In this document: piece by piece, positions 1 through 9,400 of the stretch
Position numbering within the stretch: position 1 is the first letter of the stretch
How the letters are laid out: the number at the start of each line of letters is the position of its first letter
Source: Alteromonas sp. KUL49
Lineage (GTDB): Bacteria > Pseudomonadota > Gammaproteobacteria > Enterobacterales > Alteromonadaceae
Direction: 5' to 3'
Assembly (NCBI RefSeq): GCF_006538345.1
Contig: NZ_BJKL01000002.1
Location: 62,001-126,000 of the forward strand
Length of the DNA stretch: 64,000 nucleotides
Translations under genes and position numbers: made by a program
The notes under the pieces: model-generated
The model's input: the letters and a program-made list of their open reading frames with translations, nothing else
What the model was told of the DNA's origin: nothing
Databases searched by the model: none

Positions 1-1268
1 TCACCTTCAAGTAATTCGAAATCTTCACCCAACTTAAGGCGTAGCGCCCCCATAGCTTCGGTCACTACCGTCGCTGAATCTGCACCAAATAATAAGATAT
101 CTCCGGCTTGTGCACCGGTGCGCTCGATGATTGCATCGCTTACTTCTTGGCTTAAGAACTTGAGGATTGGCGACTGCAAGCCTTCTTGACTGTCCGTTAG
201 CTCGTTAACTTTAATCCACGCCAGACCTTTAGCGCCGTAAATGCCAACAAACTTGGTGTATTCGTCGATTTGCTTACGCGACAAGCTAGCACCACCCGGG
301 ACACGAATGGCAGTTACGCGACCTTTTGGATCATTAGCTGGACCAGAGAATACTTTAAAATCTACGTCTTTTAGCAAATCAGCCACATCGGTAAGTTCTA
401 GTGGATTACGTAGGTCTGGCTTATCGCTGCCGAAACGCTTCATGGCTTCAGCGTATGTCATGCGTGGGAAATCACCTAAGTCGACATCAAGCATAGTTTT
501 AAACAAGCTACGGATCATGCCTTCGGTAATCGACATTACACCGTCAGCATCAAGGAACGTTGTTTCAATATCGATTTGGGTAAATTCAGGTTGACGGTCA
601 GCACGTAAATCTTCGTCGCGGAAGCACTTAACGATTTGGTAGTAACGGTCCATACCCGACATCATCAATAACTGTTTAAACAGCTGTGGTGATTGAGGTA
701 ATGCAAAGAACTCACCTTTGTGTGTGCGGCTAGGCACTAAGTAGTCACGTGCGCCTTCCGGTGTTGCCTTGGTTAAAATTGGCGTTTCGATATCTAGGAA
801 ACCTTCGTCCTCTAGATAACGACGCACCGCACCAGTGACTTTTGCACGGAACTGCAAGCGCTCACTCATCACTGGGCGACGTAAATCCAGGTAGCGATAG
901 CGTAAACGTTGCTCTTCTGAGTTCTCTTGGTTCCAATCAAGTGGAAGTACATCTGACTTATTGATGATTTCAAGGCCTGTACCTAGAATCTCAATCTCAC
1001 CAGTTTTCATGTCTTTGTTAACTTGACCTTCAGGACGAGCACGTACTTTACCCGTCATTTTTACGCAGAATTCGTTACGAAGGGTATTTGCCACTGAAAG
1101 TACTTCAGGTAAATCTGGATCAAACACCACTTGAACAATACCTTCGCGATCGCGCAAATCGATAAAAATAACGCCACCTAAGTCACGACGTTTGTTTACC
1201 CAACCACAAAGTGTGATTTCTTGTCCGATGTAAGATGCATCGATATTCCCACAGTAATCTGTGCGCAT
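1..1268 (-). CDS. aspS: Aspartate--tRNA ligase, C-terminal part outside window
   Basis: Class II aspartyl-tRNA synthetase, charging tRNA-Asp for translation in the cytoplasm. The minus-strand frame opens [12 protein letters not shown] and gives about 422 of the roughly 590 residues expected of the bacterial enzyme; the rest lies beyond position 1. Visible are the N-terminal OB-fold anticodon-binding domain (about residues 1-110), class II motif 1 region ([17 protein letters not shown]), motif 2 ([19 protein letters not shown]) and the start of the bacterial GAD insertion. The ATG is preceded by an AAGGACC Shine-Dalgarno. It is divergent from the DUF72 gene across about 170 bp. The reading frame is intact and identification is secure. 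Confidence 0.97.
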   Translation of the reverse strand, partial: MRTDYCGNIDASYIGQEITLCGWVNKRRDLGGVIFIDLRDREGIVQVVFDPDLPEVLSVANTLRNEFCVKMTGKVRARPEGQVNKDMKTGEIEILGTGLEIINKSDVLPLDWNQENSEEQRLRYRYLDLRRPVMSERLQFRAKVTGAVRRYLEDEGFLDIETPILTKATPEGARDYLVPSRTHKGEFFALPQSPQLFKQLLMMSGMDRYYQIVKCFRDEDLRADRQPEFTQIDIETTFLDADGVMSITEGMIRSLFKTMLDVDLGDFPRMTYAEAMKRFGSDKPDLRNPLELTDVADLLKDVDFKVFSGPANDPKGRVTAIRVPGGASLSRKQIDEYTKFVGIYGAKGLAWIKVNELTDSQEGLQSPILKFLSQEVSDAIIERTGAQAGDILLFGADSATVVTEAMGALRLKLGEDFELLEG

Positions 1269-1434
1269 GGTCCTTGACCCCTGATAAATGTTGCTTTGCA
1301 TAGTGCTGTAAAACATGGTTTTTATAGCGTTATCCTTTACTTTACAATAGGTAAAAATAAGGTAACCGAGCTACTATGCTTTTTTGGTTTAATATAAAGG
1401 CCGCATAGTATAAACAAATGCACCCTAAAGCCCA

Positions 1435-2343
1435 ATGACAAATCAACAGTTTCCTCATTCAAATAACAATGAATCGACTCCTGAATTGCCTGCCGTATTT
1501 ATGGGCTTACCCATGTGGCAACACGCGTCTTGGCCAAACACTTGGTTAATAGACTGTAAGTCTTCGAAAAACCAGCTCGAGCATTACGCAAAGGAACTCA
1601 ACAGCATTGAAGGTAATACAAGCTTTTATGCCCTTCCCAGTGACGAAACACTAGAGAAGTGGCAGGCAATGGTACCGGCACACTTTGCGTTTACCTGTAA
1701 GATACATAAAGACATTTCTCATAATAAGTTACAGTTCAACGAAGAATTACTCGCAACTCAACTTAGGGGGCTTGAGAAAATTAAAGCTAATCTTGGGCAA
1801 GCCATATTGCAGCTACCCGCCCAATTTTCGCCTACGGATTTACCTGCACTCGACAGATTTTTGAGAATACTACCAAGCTGGCTAGACATAGCGGTAGAAG
1901 TGAGGCATCTCGCATTCTTTGAAAAAGGTGATGCTGAAATCGCGTTTAATCAGTTGTTAATAGAGCATAGTGCAAACAGGGTGGTAATGGATACTAGAGC
2001 GCTGTTCACCGGCCCTGATACCTCAGCAATGGTAACTGAGGTGCGAGGTAAGAAACCCAGAGTGCCTGTGAATGTAATTGCCACTGGCAATAAACCCATG
2101 GTGAGATTTGTAGGGAATGACAATGACGAGGATAATCTCGCTTGTTTACGACCATGGATAAAGAAAATACACGCGTGGCGATGCGAGGGTAAACAACCTT
2201 TTATGTTCTTTCACCGCCCAGATAACAAAGATGCGCCATGGCTCGCGCAGCAATTTATCAACGCATACAACGTTAGCTACCCCGAGGCAGCATTGCCCGA
2301 ACTGTCTATTGGTTCAGAACCAGATCAAGGTGCTTTGTTTTAA
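1435..2343 (+). CDS. DUF72 (YecE-like) protein
   Basis: 302-residue protein of the DUF72/YecE family, a TIM-barrel-like fold of unknown biochemical role. Family features visible are the N-terminal MGLPMWQHASWP segment, the EGNTSFYALPSDETLEKW stretch, and the C-terminal PFMFFHRPDNKDAPWLAQQF segment that corresponds to the conserved Y/F-x-N/H-N-x-aromatic-end motif. The start ATG at 1435 has only a weak ribosome site. The gene lies next to aspS, an arrangement I recall for YecE-type genes in several gammaproteobacteria, and is convergent with the following GGDEF-EAL gene with a 14-bp gap. Function unknown; family assignment confident. Confidence 0.88.
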   Translation: MTNQQFPHSNNNESTPELPAVFMGLPMWQHASWPNTWLIDCKSSKNQLEHYAKELNSIEGNTSFYALPSDETLEKWQAMVPAHFAFTCKIHKDISHNKLQFNEELLATQLRGLEKIKANLGQAILQLPAQFSPTDLPALDRFLRILPSWLDIAVEVRHLAFFEKGDAEIAFNQLLIEHSANRVVMDTRALFTGPDTSAMVTEVRGKKPRVPVNVIATGNKPMVRFVGNDNDEDNLACLRPWIKKIHAWRCEGKQPFMFFHRPDNKDAPWLAQQFINAYNVSYPEAALPELSIGSEPDQGALF

Positions 2344-2357
2344 CGCTTTAAACTGAG

Positions 2358-4448
2358 TTAAACGCCAAGAAAGTCCATATCGAGAACCCGTCGTGGAAAG
2401 CATAATGGCACTGACATCAAGTCGTCGATGGGAACCGGTTTACTGAAAAGGAAACCCTGAACACTGTCACACCCATGCTCAGATAAGTACTCCCACTGCG
2501 CTTCATTTTCAATACCTTCTGCACATACTTGTAGGGACAAGCGTTTGGCCAAATCAATAATCGAGCCGGTTACTAAGCGGCTTCGCTCTGACTGCTCGAT
2601 TTCTCTGACAAACTGCTTATCAATTTTTAAAGTATCTATACTAATTTGCGTTAGGTAGCTCAGTGACGAATATCCCGTACCAAAATCATCTAACGCAATG
2701 GCGCAGCCCATATTACTAAGGCGCTTGAAGAACTTGTTAGAATTAGCAAAGTTTTCAAGATAGGCCGTTTCTGTGACCTCAAACTCCATATACTCTGGAT
2801 TGGTGTCGTGGCGTTTAAAAATAGCGTAAATGTTGTCGAACAAATTACTGTTTCGTAGATCGTGAACTGATAGGTTCACCGATACGCGGAACTTGCGCCC
2901 CACCCACTGTTTAAGTTCAGGGAGGTCCTGACAAACTTTATTGATAATCCAATGGGTAATGGAGGATATTCTGCCGCCCTGTTCAGCAATCGGAATAAAT
3001 TCAGAGGGCATTACCATGCCGTATTCAGGATGGTTCCAGCGCAATAACGCCTCCATTCCGATAACTTGCCCACGTTGGTTAATCTTGATTTGGTAGTAAA
3101 CGCTAAACTCATTGTTGGCTAATCCTTTTTCGATTGCATTTGCCAAGTGAAGTTTGCGCTTGTGAGACTCAACCATATCTGGGGTAAATACTGTATAACT
3201 CCCCCGCCCTTTTGCTTTGGAACGGTACATAGCTAAATCAGCGTTACTCATTAACTCGCTGAGGTCATACTCCGCATCTTTGGCTTTTGCGATCCCGGCA
3301 CTTACACCGACGGTAAGTGATAAGCCTCGTAATTCAAAGGGTTCAGCAAAGGCATGAATCAATCGCGTCGCGAGGTTGTGCAGACTCGCATCATTACTCT
3401 CTCTGTCGGGAACCACCAGGAACTCATCGCCCCCTAAACGCGCCACCAGGTCGCCTTCTCTTAAAAGCATTGAAACACGGCTAGCAACTTCAACGAGGAT
3501 TAGGTCACCCGTTTCATGACCAAGTGAATCATTAATGCCTTTGAAACCGTCGAGATCAAAGAATAACAGCGCAACATCATCGCCATTGCGTTTTGCTCTT
3601 GCCAGTTCAAGCTTCATGCTATCGAAAACAAACTGTCTGTTAGGAAGTCCCGTTAAGCTGTCGTAGTTGGCTAACCGTGTCATTATTTCTTGTTGGTCCA
3701 TTAACGCTTGATTTTGCTCTTGGTTTATTAGCAACTCAACTTCGATGGTTTCTAGCAGGCGATTAATATTATGAGTAAGCCCACCAATTTCATCTCTTTT
3801 GGTGTACTTATGACGCAGTGTGTAATCCTTTGCTTGAGTCACTTGCTTAGTAAATGCTGATAAAGCGCCAAGTGGTTTAAGTAACTTGTTCACGGCAAGT
3901 AAACACACAATCAGGGTGATAACAAAAACAATAAATACCGGTGAGAAAACATAAAATACCAATGAGAAGAAGTTACTACCCACTGGCGCACGAACGTCGG
4001 TGTAGACCTGTACGTAGCCTCTGACAAATGCAGGGCTTCCAATAGGATAATGAGTCACTACAATTTGGCAATCATCGACTACGCCGACAGGAACGTTTTT
4101 GGGATCTAGCTCTTGAAAAAATGACTCTTGCAGGCGTTCTGATTCGCGGCCATTTAGTTGCACCACACGGCTGTAGTCTGGTGAATAAATACGTACAGCA
4201 ATCAGGTTCTCTCGATATGACAAGGTAGAAAGAGCGTTTTCAATAGGTACGTTGTCCCACGTACCTTCATTCACCAGTGGGAAGATCAATTGCGCTATTG
4301 TTTCGGAGAAAAAGTCTGACTGCGTTTTAATATTGTCCTGATACAAGCGTTTAGATTCGCTCGCAGCAAATAACAATACGGTGACAACAATCACCAACAA
4401 CGACATAGAAACAATAAAGCCAATTGGCGCTTTAATTGACCTAAACAC
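2358..4448 (-). CDS. Membrane GGDEF-EAL cyclic-di-GMP protein with HAMP domain
   Basis: 696-residue inner-membrane protein expected to make and/or break cyclic-di-GMP. Order: transmembrane helix (about 7-28), a periplasmic sensor segment, a second helix (about 160-185), HAMP linker, GGDEF domain (about 262-420) with an intact ARLGGDEF active site near residue 338, and EAL domain (about 435-690) with MEALLRW near 463, DDFGTGYSS and the CAEGIE glutamate. Both catalytic signatures look complete, so bifunctional activity is possible. It lies downstream of, and in the same direction as, the STAS and REC-PP2C-HATPase genes. In Pseudomonas a comparable partner switch (HsbA/HsbR) works with a diguanylate cyclase (HsbD), so a functional link is a reasonable inference. 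Confidence 0.92.
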   Translation of the reverse strand: MFRSIKAPIGFIVSMSLLVIVVTVLLFAASESKRLYQDNIKTQSDFFSETIAQLIFPLVNEGTWDNVPIENALSTLSYRENLIAVRIYSPDYSRVVQLNGRESERLQESFFQELDPKNVPVGVVDDCQIVVTHYPIGSPAFVRGYVQVYTDVRAPVGSNFFSLVFYVFSPVFIVFVITLIVCLLAVNKLLKPLGALSAFTKQVTQAKDYTLRHKYTKRDEIGGLTHNINRLLETIEVELLINQEQNQALMDQQEIMTRLANYDSLTGLPNRQFVFDSMKLELARAKRNGDDVALLFFDLDGFKGINDSLGHETGDLILVEVASRVSMLLREGDLVARLGGDEFLVVPDRESNDASLHNLATRLIHAFAEPFELRGLSLTVGVSAGIAKAKDAEYDLSELMSNADLAMYRSKAKGRGSYTVFTPDMVESHKRKLHLANAIEKGLANNEFSVYYQIKINQRGQVIGMEALLRWNHPEYGMVMPSEFIPIAEQGGRISSITHWIINKVCQDLPELKQWVGRKFRVSVNLSVHDLRNSNLFDNIYAIFKRHDTNPEYMEFEVTETAYLENFANSNKFFKRLSNMGCAIALDDFGTGYSSLSYLTQISIDTLKIDKQFVREIEQSERSRLVTGSIIDLAKRLSLQVCAEGIENEAQWEYLSEHGCDSVQGFLFSKPVPIDDLMSVPLCFPRRVLDMDFLGV

Positions 4449-4646
4449 CCTGAATTCTCCGATCCTGCTAACTACTTGATACCGAAAAGGTTATGTTTAA
4501 TTTACCTCAGGAAACGAGAATTTTGGAACACCTTTCTGATATTTACAGCAGTTTTATACCACTTTTGAACAGAGCTTACCTACTCATTTTGCGTTAACAA
4601 CGTAAAAAATGCGCAATCATCTGTGAAAAGTCTTCAAATTGTTGAC

Positions 4647-6313
4647 TTATTCTTCAGTAGTATTTGAGACGTCGGTAGACAGTATGCAGCTAATTTTTCT
4701 GCCGCTATCTTCAAACCAAACTTTAGCACTGAGTGCTTGAATCAGAGACAAACCTCTACCAAAACTTGCTTCCGCACTTTCAAAATCAATAGTGGAATGG
4801 TCAAACCCTTCACCGCTATCGGTGACAGAAAGTTCGACTTCTTTTTCTCGGGTCGGCTCTGTAGTTTTACCACTAGCGTAGCGTCGTCTAAGTTGCTGAT
4901 GCGCTTTTCACGCTCTGTATAATATTCAACGAAACCGTCAGGCGAATGCTTCATTTGAGAGTCCATCCCCAAAATGCCATGCTCTAGGGCGTTGCTAAAC
5001 ATTTCAGACAGCAAGGTAAACAGGGTCGAGCGAACATGGGTGATGCCACTGCACTGCCCAGTCACACTTAAAATACGTTCAAGAACGTCATCTTTTTTAA
5101 TGTGAGATGCAGAAAGCTTAATAACAATGTCGGAGGGGATATCGTCACTTTCAGAGGTAGGATTAAGTGTTTCAAGTGACTGTGCGGTATATGCAACAAT
5201 AGTCACGTCATCGTCAAAAGTTTGAGTAGATGAATAGTTAAGCGCTTGGTTGTAAACTCCTTCAAGAGAAATGCTGTTGTTGAGTTCGAACCATTGCTCT
5301 ATGCCGCTTTCACCCAGCATATTGCCACTTTCATCGTTCACTTCCACCAACCCATCGGTGTACATGACGAGTCTGTCACCGTAGGCCAGTTCAAAGTTAT
5401 CCACCAAGCAATCAAACTCATCTCTCTCCAATATACCTAGTGCCATATGCTTCGCAGGGTATCGATTGATTTGCCGGGTTTCAGAATGCACCACAAGAGA
5501 CTGAGGAATACCACCTTGCCACAGTGTTACTCGCTTACCGTCTGATCCTATTTCACCAACAATACCGGCCATAAACATATCGCCCGGTAAAAAGGTCAGT
5601 AGAATGTCATTTATCTCAGTAGCAATTTCAGATACCGCCAAACCTTTTAACGACATTTCTTGAAACGCTCTTGTGACGGGTAGCGCACCAATGGCAGACG
5701 CCAACCCATGTCCAGTGAAATCGCCGACAATAAAGTAGAGGCCTCCACTTGGGCTTGGTTGACACAAAAACAAATCACCATTAAACGTTTCTGCTGGCGC
5801 GAGTACACAATCGAAAAAGGCTTTTATCTCAGGCTGATTTACAATGGCATGGCTAAAGATATGCTCAACAATGGCATGCTCTCGGGCAACTTGCTGTTTG
5901 TAAAATCGCAACGCGGTATTTTGCTCTTCGATATGTTTGCTCAATGCTCTTATTTTTTCGTGAGCGCGAATTTTTGCGGTGAGTATGTGTTTGTCAAAAG
6001 GTTTAGTGGCGAAGTCGTTCCCTCCAACCTCCAAGCATTTAACCAAACTGTCGTTGTCATCCAAAGCGGTGATGAACAATATGGGTAAGTAACTGCCTTT
6101 AGCCATCTCCTTTAACGCAGGAGCCACCTCGAAGCCGGACATACCCGGCATCATAACATCGAGCAGCACCAAATCTGGCTGCTCTCTGTGGGCAATCTCA
6201 AGGGCGTCAGCGCCATTTTGCGCCTCGATACAATCTGTGTACCCCGCATCGTTGAGCATGCTCAGTAACATGATGCGGTTAATCGGCTCGTCGTCAACAA
6301 TCAAAATTTTCAT
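4647..6313 (-). CDS. CrsR/HsbR-like response regulator: REC-PP2C phosphatase-HATPase (frameshifted near C-terminus)
   Basis: Three-domain partner-switching regulator. An N-terminal receiver (MKILIVDDEP..., acceptor Asp in LLDVMMPGMSG) is followed by a SpoIIE-type PP2C phosphatase (GDFTGHGLASAIGALPVT; MYTDGLVEV) and a C-terminal RsbW-like HATPase kinase (N-box EMFSNALEHG). As written, the frame breaks in an A-tract on the minus strand (TTTT at 4865-4868 on plus): one base appears to be missing. The old frame ends at 4742 with a nonsense tail, while the shifted frame continues VTDSGEGFD and GRGLSLIQAL (the D-box and G-box) to a stop at 4647. Restoring one base gives 555 residues. I start at the ATG at 6313, directly before the receiver motif. 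The likely partner is the upstream STAS protein. The frameshift could be real or an assembly error. Confidence 0.85.
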
Positions 6314-6357
6314 AGCGCGTCTACTACCCATGAGTTACACCACAAGTGAGCCTGCCA

Positions 6358-6663
6358 CTAGCTAATATCGAACTTCTTGTCGAATCGGGATATTTTGAGA
6401 ATTCTCGCAACGGGAGGACGAGTGTTTTCAATGGTATATTTTAGTGAACGGTCGACTAATGCTTTTTGCATGTTTAAGAGCATGCCAAGTGCCGAGCTAT
6501 CCATATATTCAGTTTTTGCTAAATCGATAATGATATGCGCGACATTGTGCGGTAAGTCGCTGTATGCATTTCTAAAATCTTCCACTTTACCGAAATCAAA
6601 CTTTTCGCCAATATCGATGACAAGAACGGATCCGTTGTTTCGATAATGTGTTGATATTTCCAT
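6358..6663 (-). CDS. STAS-domain anti-anti-sigma factor (CrsA/HsbA-like)
   Basis: 101-residue single STAS domain, the anti-sigma factor antagonist type. The phosphorylatable serine lies in the motif EYMDSSALGMLLNMQ. The start is the ATG at 6663, with GGAGAAAC upstream as ribosome site. The next gene on the same strand encodes a REC-PP2C-HATPase protein, so the pair forms a partner switch: the HATPase part would phosphorylate this protein and the PP2C part would dephosphorylate it under receiver control. Related pairs in Shewanella (CrsA/CrsR) and Pseudomonas (HsbA/HsbR) control sigma S availability or biofilm formation. The output here is inferred only by that analogy. Confidence 0.9.
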   Translation of the reverse strand: MEISTHYRNNGSVLVIDIGEKFDFGKVEDFRNAYSDLPHNVAHIIIDLAKTEYMDSSALGMLLNMQKALVDRSLKYTIENTRPPVARILKISRFDKKFDIS

Positions 6664-6806
6664 TTGTTTCTCCTTAAAAACCAACATAGCGTAAATAGAG
6701 CATTATTTTGCTGTGAAGATCAACTAACTCTAATAGTAGTATACTAGAACAGATTTTTTTTGTGTGCCATGCTACTATGGCCTGATTTTGAAATTCAGGG
6801 GTAACA

Positions 6807-7139
6807 ATGCAAGACTGGAAAGACGCGTTGCTGGTATACAGCACTGACGGCGGAAAAATAAAACCTCAGCCTAAAGAAGAAGTGCGTTCCGTATCAAAAG
6901 ATGGAATAGTTAGGATCCACCGCGAAACCAAAGGCCGCAAAGGCAAAGGCGTATCTATCGTTAAAGGGCTCGATTTGCCCGCTAGCGAGTTGAAGTCGCT
7001 TTGTTCTGAACTCAAGAAAAAATGTGGTTGCGGCGGCGCAGTCAAAGAAGGCAATATCGAAGTTCAAACAGACGACAGAGAAAAACTTAAATCTTTGCTA
7101 GAAAATAAAAAATTTACCGTAAAACTCGCAGGTAGCTGA
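6807..7139 (+). CDS. yciH: YciH/SUI1 family translation factor
   Basis: 110-residue SUI1/eIF1-like protein. It has the basic loop RETKGRKGKGVSIVKGL, the family core LKSLCSELKKKCGCGGAVK, and the C-terminal IEVQTDDREKLKSLLE helix. Its length matches bacterial YciH, which in E. coli can affect the fidelity of initiation codon selection in vitro. The gene stands alone between the divergent STAS gene and the downstream response regulator. The ATG at 6807 follows an AGGGGTAACA ribosome site. Confidence 0.95.
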   Translation: MQDWKDALLVYSTDGGKIKPQPKEEVRSVSKDGIVRIHRETKGRKGKGVSIVKGLDLPASELKSLCSELKKKCGCGGAVKEGNIEVQTDDREKLKSLLENKKFTVKLAGS

Positions 7140-7211
7140 GTTTAATGTTCAATTTTAGGTTCATGTAGGCAGTGGTCCACATGGCCCTCATCACTAAAAG
7201 AAGAGTCTGAA

Positions 7212-8014
7212 ATGGAAAAGCTGTCGATTTCTGATTTACATATCATTTTGGTTGAACCATCTGATACCCAGAGAAAAATTATCACCACCTTACTACTCAA
7301 AGAAAAGGTGAAGGAAATTGACCCAGTGAGTACACTTGCAGAGGCAATATCCGCAGTCAAAGCTCACGGTGCCGACGTAATCGTCAGTGCGATGTATTAT
7401 GAAGATGGTACAGCCATCGAATTATTAAAATTTATCAAGGAAAACGAAGAGCACAGCTCTATTCCGTTTATGCTGGTTTCTAGTGAAAACCGTCTAAGCA
7501 AACTTGAAGAGTTTAAACAGGCGGGTGTGGCTGCAATTTTACCCAAGCCATTCGAACCTGTTCATTTGTCTCGCGCGCTAAATGCAAGCTTAGATTTGAT
7601 TAATCACGACGAACTCGACCTAGACCTTTTCGACATTCAAGACGTGCGTGTTTTGTTGGTGGATGACAGTAAGCTTGCCAGAAATCACATTCGCCGCGTA
7701 CTCGAAGGCATGGGGTTACAGCACATCAAAGAAGCTGAAAATGGTGCGATGGCACTGACGTATATTAAAGACGAGCCATTCGACCTAGTGGTTACCGATT
7801 ACAACATGCCTGAGATGGATGGCCGGGAACTATCAGAGTTTATCGTTTCAATCCAGAAACGACGCATATCCCTATTATTATGGTGACATCCGAGTCTGCT
7901 GAAAGCGCCCATATGGCTAATATCCAGCAAACTGGGGTAAATGCATTGTGCGACAAACCATTCGAACCCACAGAAGTGAGAAAAATGCTAGCCGCATTGC
8001 TTGGAAACGAGTAA
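7212..8014 (+). CDS. Tandem-receiver response regulator (single-base frameshift in second receiver)
   Basis: Two CheY-like receiver domains and no output domain. Domain 1 (about residues 7-125) lacks the usual phospho-acceptor: the position that is normally Asp reads VIVSAMYYEDG, so it looks like a pseudo-receiver. Domain 2 is canonical, with RVLLVDDSKLARN and an acceptor in VVTDYNMPEMDG. The frame breaks near 7844 (one C apparently missing). The first frame stops at 7886, while the shifted frame continues IPIIMVTSESAESA and CDKPFEP to a stop at 8014, giving 267 residues when repaired. The lysine in CDKPFEP is the conserved receiver Lys. It may signal through protein contacts like CheY or CheV. 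A real mutation and a sequencing error are both possible. Confidence 0.85.
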
Positions 8015-8042
8015 AAACATTGGTCTGAGCTGTAAAAATGGG

Positions 8043-8071
8043 TTGACACTTAACCGCTCAGCCCATAAAGT
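8043..8071 (+). promoter_or_regulatory. Candidate sigma70 promoter for the pheA leader
   Basis: A perfect TTGACA at 8043-8048 is followed after 17 bp by TAAAGT at 8066-8071. Transcription would begin close to the leader ATG at 8079, leaving almost no 5' untranslated region for the leader peptide; this is unusual, so the real start could lie elsewhere. Confidence 0.5.
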
Positions 8072-8078
8072 CACCAAC

Positions 8079-8138
8079 ATGAAAAAAATTACACACCGCG
8101 TAGCCCGCTTCTTTTTTGCGTTTACATCCTTTAACTAG
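8079..8138 (+). CDS. pheL: pheA leader peptide (PheL-like)
   Basis: A 19-codon open frame reading MKKITHRVARFFFAFTSFN, with five phenylalanines in its second half (FFFAFTSF). It sits 72 bp before pheA and is followed by an attenuator-type hairpin. This matches the known logic of phe leader peptides, where ribosome stalling on Phe codons at low Phe-tRNA prevents the terminator from forming. The sequence differs from E. coli PheL but the Phe cluster and the position are diagnostic. Confidence 0.85.
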   Translation: MKKITHRVARFFFAFTSFN

Positions 8139-8186
8139 GGAGGTAATGCTACGCGCTAAGAAACCTCCCACTGGGAGGTTTTTTTT
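8097..8186 (+). promoter_or_regulatory. Phenylalanine attenuator (pause hairpin, antiterminator, terminator)
   Basis: CGCGTAGC at 8097-8104 is exactly complementary to GCTACGCG at 8148-8155 (1:2 hairpin). GGGAGGT at 8138-8144 is complementary to ACCTCCC at 8163-8169 (antiterminator). ACCTCCC at 8163-8169 also pairs with GGGAGGT at 8173-8179, followed by a U tract to 8186 (terminator). The three pairings are mutually exclusive, as expected for ribosome-mediated attenuation of pheA. Confidence 0.85.
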
Positions 8187-8210
8187 GCAAAAACAACAAA
8201 TGGAAATACT

Positions 8211-9392
8211 ATGTCAGACAATGCATTGGACACGGTAAGAGAGCGAATCACATCGCTTGACAGCCAATTGCTCTCGTTACTCGCCGAGCGTAGAACACTA
8301 ACTAACGAAGTTGCTGAAACCAAGATAAAGCATCATATTCCCGTACGTGACCAAAAACGCGAAGAGCAACTGCTAGTGCGTCTGATTAAAGAAGGTCAAG
8401 TGGTTGGCCTAGACCCGCATTACGTAACGCAAATTTTTCATGTCATTATTGAAGACTCGGTACTCAACCAACAAGCCATGCTTGCAGCCCGTGCCAACCC
8501 TGGTAGTGCCCTACCACTGAATCGCGTTGCATTTTTAGGGGACAAAGGCTCGTATTCTTATCTAGCTACGCAGAAGTATTTCTCACGCCGCCCAGGTGAA
8601 CTTTTAGAAATGGGTTGCCAGAGCTTCAGTGAAATCGTGCAAAAAGTTGAAAATGCCGACGCTGATTACGCCGTTCTTCCGATTGAAAACACTACGTCTG
8701 GCAGTATTAACGAGGTATACGACCAACTTCAGCACACTCAGCTAAGTATTATCGGTGAACTCACTCATCCTATTCGCCATACCTTGTTAGTGGGCAAAGA
8801 TACGTCTATTGACAAAATACGTACCCTATATGCTCACCCACAAGTGTTCACACAGTGCAGTCACTTTTTGGCTGAGTTGGGTAATGTTGAAGTAAAAACC
8901 ATGGACAGTACATCATCGGCCATGCTTACAGTGAGCGAATTACAACGTGACGATGTTGCCGCCATTGGTAGTGAAGCAGGCGGAAATCTTTATGGTTTAA
9001 CGGCTATTAAGAGCAACTTAGCCAACCAAAAAGAAAACCATAGCCGGTTTATTGTTGTTGCCCGCCAGCCAGTCGTAGTGCCATTACAAGTACCTGCAAA
9101 AACTACGCTTGTCATGTCTACTGTGCAGAAACCGGGTGCACTTGTTGAGGCGCTACTGGTATTGCGCGACAACAATATCAATATGACAAAACTTGAGTCT
9201 CGCCCTATTCCAGGAAATCAGTGGGAAGAATTGTTCTACATTGACGTTGAAGGTAATGTGGCTGATGGCCCAGTGCAAAAAGCACTGGAGTCGCTGAAAA
9301 ACATTACTCGCTATATCAAAGTACTAGGTTGCTATCCTAGTGAAGAGATTAGCCCAACCAAGGTTGCCGCCGCTAGCGCATTGGCCGAGTAA
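8211..9392 (+). CDS. pheA: Bifunctional chorismate mutase/prephenate dehydratase (P-protein)
   Basis: 393-residue cytoplasmic enzyme that turns chorismate into prephenate and then phenylpyruvate, the committed branch to phenylalanine. Domains: AroQ chorismate mutase (about 1-90; RERITSLDSQLLSLLAERR), prephenate dehydratase (about 105-285; AFLGDKGSYSY and ENTTSGSINEVYD), and a C-terminal ACT regulatory domain (about 298-375) with the ESRP motif that senses Phe. Length matches E. coli PheA. The start ATG at 8211 is preceded by GGAA and lies 24 bp after the attenuator. It is convergent with tyrA. Confidence 0.97.
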   Translation: MSDNALDTVRERITSLDSQLLSLLAERRTLTNEVAETKIKHHIPVRDQKREEQLLVRLIKEGQVVGLDPHYVTQIFHVIIEDSVLNQQAMLAARANPGSALPLNRVAFLGDKGSYSYLATQKYFSRRPGELLEMGCQSFSEIVQKVENADADYAVLPIENTTSGSINEVYDQLQHTQLSIIGELTHPIRHTLLVGKDTSIDKIRTLYAHPQVFTQCSHFLAELGNVEVKTMDSTSSAMLTVSELQRDDVAAIGSEAGGNLYGLTAIKSNLANQKENHSRFIVVARQPVVVPLQVPAKTTLVMSTVQKPGALVEALLVLRDNNINMTKLESRPIPGNQWEELFYIDVEGNVADGPVQKALESLKNITRYIKVLGCYPSEEISPTKVAAASALAE

Positions 9393-9400
9393 AAAGTACA

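Noticed and set aside
241..594. Plus-strand frame within aspS
   Set aside because: It is the shadow of the conserved aspS gene on the other strand.
8146..8240. Short ORF starting at the ATG at 8146 with a strong AGGGAGGTA site inside the pheA attenuator
   Set aside because: The GGGAGGT is explained as the antiterminator arm, and the frame runs over the terminator and out of phase into pheA.
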